This document shows, one piece after another, positions 6,563 to 10,375 of a stretch of 10,375 bases of DNA; the first letter of the stretch is position 1, and each line of letters begins with the position of its first letter. The position numbers and the translations under genes are program-made. Origin of the DNA: an uncultured Chitinophagaceae bacterium (GTDB taxonomy: Bacteria > Bacteroidota > Bacteroidia > Chitinophagales > Chitinophagaceae); NCBI GenBank assembly GCA_946885335.1, contig CAMPGG010000106.1, positions 1 through 10,375 on the forward strand, given 5' to 3'. Below the pieces are notes generated by a model. It was given only the letters and a program-made list of their open reading frames with translations. It was not told the DNA's origin and ran no database searches.

Positions 6563-8042
6563 ACTTTTGCTTTTTAAAATATTTAATTAATTGTTCTGCG
6601 GCTATTTTTCCAGAAATAAGCGAAGGGGGTACGCCTGGTCCGGGAACGGTTAACTGCCCTGCATAAAATAAATTGCATATTTTTTTATTCCTGATCTTGG
6701 GCTTTAGAATAGCTGTTTGCTTTAAAGTGTTTGCTAATCCATATGCATTTCCTTTATATGAATGATAATCAACAATAAAATTGCTGACAGAATAACTTTT
6801 TTTATAATCAATGTATTCTTCAATTTCTTCTCCCACATGTTTTTGCAACCGGCCCATCATTATGGAAAAATATTTTTCACGCAAACTGTCATCATCCTGC
6901 AACCCGGGTGCAATGGGCATTAATAAAAATAAATTTTCATGTCCTTCCGGTGCCACACTATTATCTGTTTGGGATGGACAACAAACATAAAATAAGGGGC
7001 TTGTTGGCCATTTAGGATCTTTATAAATTTCTTTAGAATGTTGAAAAAGATCCTCTTCAAAAAATAAGGTATGATGTTGTATCGATTTGATTTTTTTAGT
7101 AAGTCCTATATAGTAAATGAGGCAGGAAGGTGCAAATGTTTTCTTTGTCCAATAATCATCAGTATAATTTCGATAACCGGTTGGCAACAACTTATCTTCT
7201 ACATGATGATAATCCGCTGCTGCTACCACAGCATCGCAATGAAATTCCTTTCCATTCACTTTTACACCATAAGCCCATTGATCTTCCACCAAAATATTTT
7301 CAATTGGCGAATTGAAATAAAATTTAGCACCTTTTTCCTTTGCCACTTCCATGATTGCCTGAACTACACTGCCGAAACCACCGTGGGGATACCAGGTACC
7401 TAATTTTAAACCGGCATAATTCATTAAACTATAAAGGGCCGGCGTATCCTGCGGCATGGCGCCAAGAAATAAAACCGGGAATTCCATCAGCGCAATTAAT
7501 TGCGGATGCGAGAAATATTTACGAACATGTTTACTAAAGGAAGAAAAAACCTGTAAACGCAAAGCACCCTTTATGAGATTGGCATCAGCAAATTCAAGCA
7601 TAGAAATGCCGGGCATATAAACCAGGTTATCCATACCTGTTTCATATTTGTATTTTGCCTCCTCCATAAACTTCTGTAACCGCAAAGCGCTTCCGGTTTC
7701 AATAGACTCGAACAGATCACAGAGTTTGGAAAAATTTTCCGGTATACTTAGTACTTTTTCATTGGCAAACACCACGTCAAATGAGGGATCCAATAATGTC
7801 AAATCATAATAATCATTTGTTCTTTTGCCAAAATCATTAAAAAATCGTTCAAATACACCAGGCATCCAGTACCAGCTTGGTCCCATATCAAACACATAAC
7901 CATTTTCTGTTTTTAATTGCCTGGCCCTGCCCCCGGGTTCATTATTTTTTTCAAATACATGCACATCATGCCCTGCAGCTGACAAATATGCCGCCGCACT
8001 TAATCCTGAAAACCCTGATCCTATTACCGCAATCTTTGGCAT
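6546..8042 (-). CDS. crtI: Phytoene desaturase (CrtI type)
   Basis: A 498-residue FAD-dependent desaturase, the normal length for CrtI. The N-terminal Rossmann motif is VIGSGFSGLSAAAYL (6-20), followed by the ribose-binding acidic residue in VFEKNNEPGGRA (29-40) and DMGPSWYWMP (52-61). The C-terminus carries the family signature FYAGQLTVPGPGVPPSLISGKIAA. It should convert phytoene to all-trans-lycopene by successive desaturations at the membrane. The family also contains CrtN, CrtD and ketolase-like relatives; the overlapping crtB and the downstream lycopene cyclase make phytoene desaturase the best reading. The gene starts 36 nt after the carH stop codon, with no promoter-like motif in the gap, so it is probably transcribed with carH. 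Confidence 0.94.
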   Translation of the reverse strand: MPKIAVIGSGFSGLSAAAYLSAAGHDVHVFEKNNEPGGRARQLKTENGYVFDMGPSWYWMPGVFERFFNDFGKRTNDYYDLTLLDPSFDVVFANEKVLSIPENFSKLCDLFESIETGSALRLQKFMEEAKYKYETGMDNLVYMPGISMLEFADANLIKGALRLQVFSSFSKHVRKYFSHPQLIALMEFPVLFLGAMPQDTPALYSLMNYAGLKLGTWYPHGGFGSVVQAIMEVAKEKGAKFYFNSPIENILVEDQWAYGVKVNGKEFHCDAVVAAADYHHVEDKLLPTGYRNYTDDYWTKKTFAPSCLIYYIGLTKKIKSIQHHTLFFEEDLFQHSKEIYKDPKWPTSPLFYVCCPSQTDNSVAPEGHENLFLLMPIAPGLQDDDSLREKYFSIMMGRLQKHVGEEIEEYIDYKKSYSVSNFIVDYHSYKGNAYGLANTLKQTAILKPKIRNKKICNLFYAGQLTVPGPGVPPSLISGKIAAEQLIKYFKKQKYEAVI

Positions 8043-8078
8043 GTATGTATGTTTAAATAATTTTATTTTTTCTTCAAC

Positions 8079-8963
8079 TTAATTTGAACCCAGCACCCGG
8101 TCCAGGTCATCTACCGTCTGTAACCATTGTATTTTTCCAGTTTTAAGGGAGCCAATTAAATTTTTACTGCCTACTAAATATATTATTTTAATTGGGGAAA
8201 AAGTACGGAGTGTATCCAGGAATTGCTGGCTTTCTTCAGGCAGATTATGGCGCACCAAAAACAATAAAAGCTTATCAGGCTTAATATCTTTAATGGAATC
8301 ATTTAATGAATCCAGGGGAAGATTTGCACCAAGGTAAACAGACTTTCTGCCAGATAACCGAATTACATAATGGGCAAATAAAAGTCCTATTTCATGAAAT
8401 TCATTTTCCGGCAAAAAAAGTAACCATGTTTCAGCAGTTGTTGCAGGCGGCGGTAAGGAATCAATGGCAGTAAATAATTTTTGCCTGATAATATTACTAA
8501 TGAAATGCTCCTGTGCCGGGGGAATTGAATTACTGGCCCACATAAGACCAATTCTTGATAGCAATGGATATAAGACATGTGTGTATGCATTTTTTAATCC
8601 AAACCGCAATAAACAATGTGAAAATATTTTTTCAAAATGCTGTTCATCATAACTCATTCCTGCCGCAATCAATTGCGAGATATAAAAATCTTCGGGATCA
8701 TCTGATTCAACTTTACCCTGTTGCTGCTCCAGCAGTGTAAATAGCTTTTTATCACTCATTACGCCTAACTCAGAAACCTTATACCCGGAATTCATCAAAC
8801 TCACAATATTCAGCAACCTTCTCAATTGCAAATTATCATAATACCTGGTATTACCTTCGGAGCGGTTTGGTTTTAAGGCATTGTAACGCTGCTCCCACAT
8901 ACGGATAGTGTGCGCCTTAATACCCGAAAACTGGGACAATTGGGATATGGAAAACAAGTTCAA
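8079..8963 (-). CDS. carH: CarH/LitR-type MerR-family B12-dependent photoreceptor repressor
   Basis: A 294-residue regulator with three parts. It has a MerR-like winged helix (about 4-70, with IKAHTIRMWEQRY at 15-27), a four-helix cobalamin-cap domain (about 90-170), and a B12-binding Rossmann domain (about 178-294). The cap has the CarH signature W-x9-EH (Trp142, Glu152, His153). The Rossmann domain has E-x-H-x-x-G (188-193) with lower-ligand His190, and YLGANLP (210-216). It should bind adenosylcobalamin, repress in the dark and release DNA on illumination. The residue after Trp142 is Ala; Thermus CarH, as I recall, has His there. The frame has no ATG near its start, and TTG at 8963 (or 8957) is the only reasonable choice. 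It is first in the operon, so it probably controls its own synthesis as well as the carotenoid and photolyase genes. Confidence 0.92.
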   Translation of the reverse strand: MNLFSISQLSQFSGIKAHTIRMWEQRYNALKPNRSEGNTRYYDNLQLRRLLNIVSLMNSGYKVSELGVMSDKKLFTLLEQQQGKVESDDPEDFYISQLIAAGMSYDEQHFEKIFSHCLLRFGLKNAYTHVLYPLLSRIGLMWASNSIPPAQEHFISNIIRQKLFTAIDSLPPPATTAETWLLFLPENEFHEIGLLFAHYVIRLSGRKSVYLGANLPLDSLNDSIKDIKPDKLLLFLVRHNLPEESQQFLDTLRTFSPIKIIYLVGSKNLIGSLKTGKIQWLQTVDDLDRVLGSN

Positions 8964-8965
8964 TC

Positions 8966-8999
8966 TTTGTTTATATTTTTACAAATATATTTAAACAAA
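8966..8999. promoter_or_regulatory. Inverted repeat over the carH promoter, candidate operator
   Basis: Two perfect 8-nt arms, TTTGTTTA (8966-8973) and TAAACAAA (8992-8999), are separated by 18 nt. The -7 box of the carH promoter (8982-8989) lies inside the spacer, and the left arm falls at or just after the expected transcription start. A dimeric or tetrameric CarH bound here would block RNA polymerase. The assignment is inference: short AT-rich inverted repeats occur by chance, and CarH sites in other bacteria are not always palindromic. Confidence 0.4.
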
Positions 9000-9013
9000 T
9001 CAAATCAGCCAAA
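8982..9013 (-). promoter_or_regulatory. Bacteroidota-type promoter of the carH-crt operon
   Basis: Read on the minus strand, TATATTTG (8989-8982) matches the -7 consensus TAnnTTTG exactly. A TTTG (9013-9010) lies 20 nt upstream, matching the -33 element with ideal spacing. Transcription would start around 8975-8978, leaving a short A-rich leader before the TTG start of carH. No other promoter of this quality is seen between carH and crtI, so this is probably the main promoter of the ten-gene operon. Confidence 0.6.
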
Positions 9014-9015
9014 TC
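8996..9015. repeat. Three short CAAATC direct repeats upstream of carH
   Basis: CAAATC occurs at 8996-9001, 9001-9006 and 9010-9015 (GATTTG on the minus strand). The third copy overlaps the -33 box of the carH promoter and the first overlaps the right arm of the inverted repeat. They may be part of the regulator binding site or only AT-rich background. Confidence 0.3.
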
Positions 9016-9128
9016 TTGCGCAGAAACTTTCGCAGGTAAAATTTAATCTATCTGAACCAACTGGGGAAAATAAAATACCAACATTTCCAGATTGCTTTTA
9101 TTCATTAATCTTCCCATTTTATATTGCA

Positions 9129-9136
9129 TAATTTTG
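9129..9136 (+). promoter_or_regulatory. Probable -7 box of the lplA promoter
   Basis: TAATTTTG matches the Bacteroidota -7 consensus TAnnTTTG on the plus strand, 12 nt before the lplA ATG, implying a very short leader. No TTG is found at the expected -33 spacing, so the assignment rests on one element only. Confidence 0.35.
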
Positions 9137-9148
9137 CCGTAAAAAAAT

Positions 9149-10129
9149 ATGCTTTGCATTTATCACCAGTCTACAGACCCTTATTTTAACATTGCTACTG
9201 ACGAATATATTTTTAAAAATCTTGAAGAAGATTGCTTCATGCTATGGCAAAATGACAATGCTATCATTGTAGGCAAGCATCAGAATACACTTGCAGAAAT
9301 CAATTTTGACTACGTAAAGCAAAACAACATTCATGTTGTAAGGAGATTATCTGGCGGTGGCGCCGTTTACCATGACATGGGTAACCTGAATTTTTCATTT
9401 ACAAAAACAGGACATAACGGCAACCTGATGGATTTTGAAAAATACACCAAACCCATTGTAGAAGTATTAAACAGCCTGGGTGTCAATGCTAAGTTTGAAG
9501 GAAGGAATGATATTACAATCGATGGTAAAAAAATTTCAGGTAACGCAGAGCATATTCACAAGAACAAAATTCTGCATCATGGAACTTTATTATTTGCTTC
9601 TGAGATGAAAAATGTTAGCGAAGCATTGAGGATAAATCCTTTGAAGTATACGGATAAAGCGGTTAAATCAATTCCTAAACGGGTTACTAATATTACAGAC
9701 CACCTAACTGCACCCATTACGTTAAAAGAATTTACTCAAAAATTGATGGATCATGTAATCGCCACAAATCCAGGAAGCCGCATGTATACATTTACATCTG
9801 CCGATATAAGAGCCATTGAAAAAATCCGCGATGAAAAATATGCCACCCATGAATGGAATTATGGGTACAGCCCTGATTACAGTTTTAAGAAAGGGATCAG
9901 AACAAATGGCGGAACGATAGAAATGAATCTTGATGTGGAAAAAGGAATTATCCGAAAAGCAAAAATCTTTGGCGACTTTTTTAATGAAAAAGATATTGCG
10001 GAAATTGAAAAAGCTTTAGAAAATACCAACCACAATGAAGCAGCCATCAGGGAGCGATTAAGCAATTTTAATATCGGGGAATATTTCCGGAATATGACGA
10101 TAGATGATCTGCTGAGTGTTATGTTTTAA
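9149..10129 (+). CDS. lplA: Lipoate-protein ligase A
   Basis: A 326-residue ligase that activates free lipoate with ATP and attaches it to lysines of lipoyl domains (pyruvate and 2-oxoglutarate dehydrogenase E2, glycine cleavage H protein) in the cytosol. Clear motifs are VVRRLSGGGAVYHD (63-76) for lipoyl-AMP binding, GRNDITIDGKKISGNA (118-133) with the conserved lysine probably Lys128, and HHGTLLF (143-149). A C-terminal accessory domain is present (about 240-326), so this is the two-domain LplA rather than a LipB octanoyltransferase. It diverges from carH across 185 nt and is not obviously linked to carotenoid function. It converges on an unidentified gene 34 nt downstream. Confidence 0.94.
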   Translation: MLCIYHQSTDPYFNIATDEYIFKNLEEDCFMLWQNDNAIIVGKHQNTLAEINFDYVKQNNIHVVRRLSGGGAVYHDMGNLNFSFTKTGHNGNLMDFEKYTKPIVEVLNSLGVNAKFEGRNDITIDGKKISGNAEHIHKNKILHHGTLLFASEMKNVSEALRINPLKYTDKAVKSIPKRVTNITDHLTAPITLKEFTQKLMDHVIATNPGSRMYTFTSADIRAIEKIRDEKYATHEWNYGYSPDYSFKKGIRTNGGTIEMNLDVEKGIIRKAKIFGDFFNEKDIAEIEKALENTNHNEAAIRERLSNFNIGEYFRNMTIDDLLSVMF

Positions 10130-10163
10130 AAAATATTTTCATCACATCATTATACCATTGTCA

Positions 10164-10375
10164 TTAAAACCTTGAATTAAAAGTTTCAATTTCCCATTCC
10201 TTTTTTGTTTCACTCAACGTTGCGCATAAAATTTTTTCGCCGTCAGTCCGCACATTTACGAGGCCATATACTATACCGCTTACAAACATACTTTTCCAAA
10301 GATCTCTTTTACGCACTTGCCCACTCGAAGTGAACTGGACCTGTGCACTTTTATTAGATGAATTAAATGTTCCCT
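10164..10375 (-). CDS. C-terminal end of an unidentified protein, cut by window edge
   Basis: On the minus strand one frame stays open from the right edge for about 70 codons to a TAA at 10164-10166, while the other two frames stop early. The protein fragment contains VQFTSSGQVRKRDLWKSMF, then VSGIVYGLVNVRTDGEKILC, and ends in EWEIETFNSRF. It is balanced in charge and looks like a beta-rich C-terminal domain. I do not recognise the family. A C-terminal region of a metallophosphoesterase-type hydrolase is a weak guess. It converges with lplA, leaving 34 nt with no clear terminator apart from an AT-only palindrome. Confidence 0.65.
   Translation of the reverse strand, partial: GTFNSSNKSAQVQFTSSGQVRKRDLWKSMFVSGIVYGLVNVRTDGEKILCATLSETKKEWEIETFNSRF

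Noticed and set aside
7071..7537. Plus-strand open frames inside crtI
   Set aside because: They are antisense shadows of a strongly conserved CrtI sequence, with no own promoter or family resemblance.
8043..8078. Separate crtI promoter in the carH-crtI gap
   Set aside because: No TAnnTTTG box is found on the minus strand in these 36 nt, so co-transcription with carH is simpler.
9017..9034. TGCG...CGCA inverted repeat upstream of carH as an operator
   Set aside because: The arms are only 4 nt long and lie upstream of the -33 element; likely chance.
10130..10139. AAAATATTTT palindrome after lplA as a terminator
   Set aside because: It is entirely A/T, too short for a stable hairpin, and could be chance in AT-rich DNA.

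Overview
The window comes from an AT-rich member of the Bacteroidota, most likely Chitinophagales/Chitinophagaceae-like. This rests on gene content (fused CrtYc-CrtYd lycopene cyclase, Bacteroidota-type CrtI/CrtB), on the near absence of Shine-Dalgarno sequences, and on a promoter matching the phylum's TTTG-N20-TAnnTTTG consensus. The exact genus cannot be told from the sequence.

The centre (about 8963 down to 965, minus strand) is one tightly packed ten-gene block. In transcription order it reads: CarH-type B12 photoreceptor/repressor, crtI, crtB, a small secreted protein of unknown function, idi, an SRPBCC ligand-binding protein, crtZ, fused lycopene cyclase crtYcd, a long TspO-like membrane protein, and a photolyase. 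Junctions are 4-nt ATGA/TTGA overlaps, a 1-nt TAATG overlap, 17-nt overlaps or 9-nt gaps; only carH-crtI has a longer gap (36 nt), and it holds no recognisable promoter. A good promoter lies before carH, with an inverted repeat straddling its -7 box. The simple reading is a light-induced operon: adenosylcobalamin-bound CarH represses in the dark, and light releases it. The cell then makes a photoprotective carotenoid (IPP/DMAPP balance by Idi, phytoene by CrtB, lycopene by CrtI, beta-carotene by CrtYcd, zeaxanthin by CrtZ) together with a DNA-repair photolyase. GGPP synthase and any ketolase are not in the window.

Left of the operon (34-727, minus strand) is a two-gene unit: an exported single-domain rhodanese and a small DUF202 membrane protein. 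A 237-nt gap without recognisable genes separates them from the photolyase. Right of the operon, divergent from carH, is a lipoate-protein ligase A (9149-10129, plus strand). It converges on the 3' end of an unidentified minus-strand gene that runs off the right edge.

Carotenoid clusters with CarH/LitR regulators and photolyases are already known in bacteria, so the overall idea is not new. The less explained parts are the three non-enzymatic passengers (secreted protein, SRPBCC protein, extended TspO-like protein), the operator-like repeat, and the lack of the upper histidine next to the B12-cap tryptophan in CarH.
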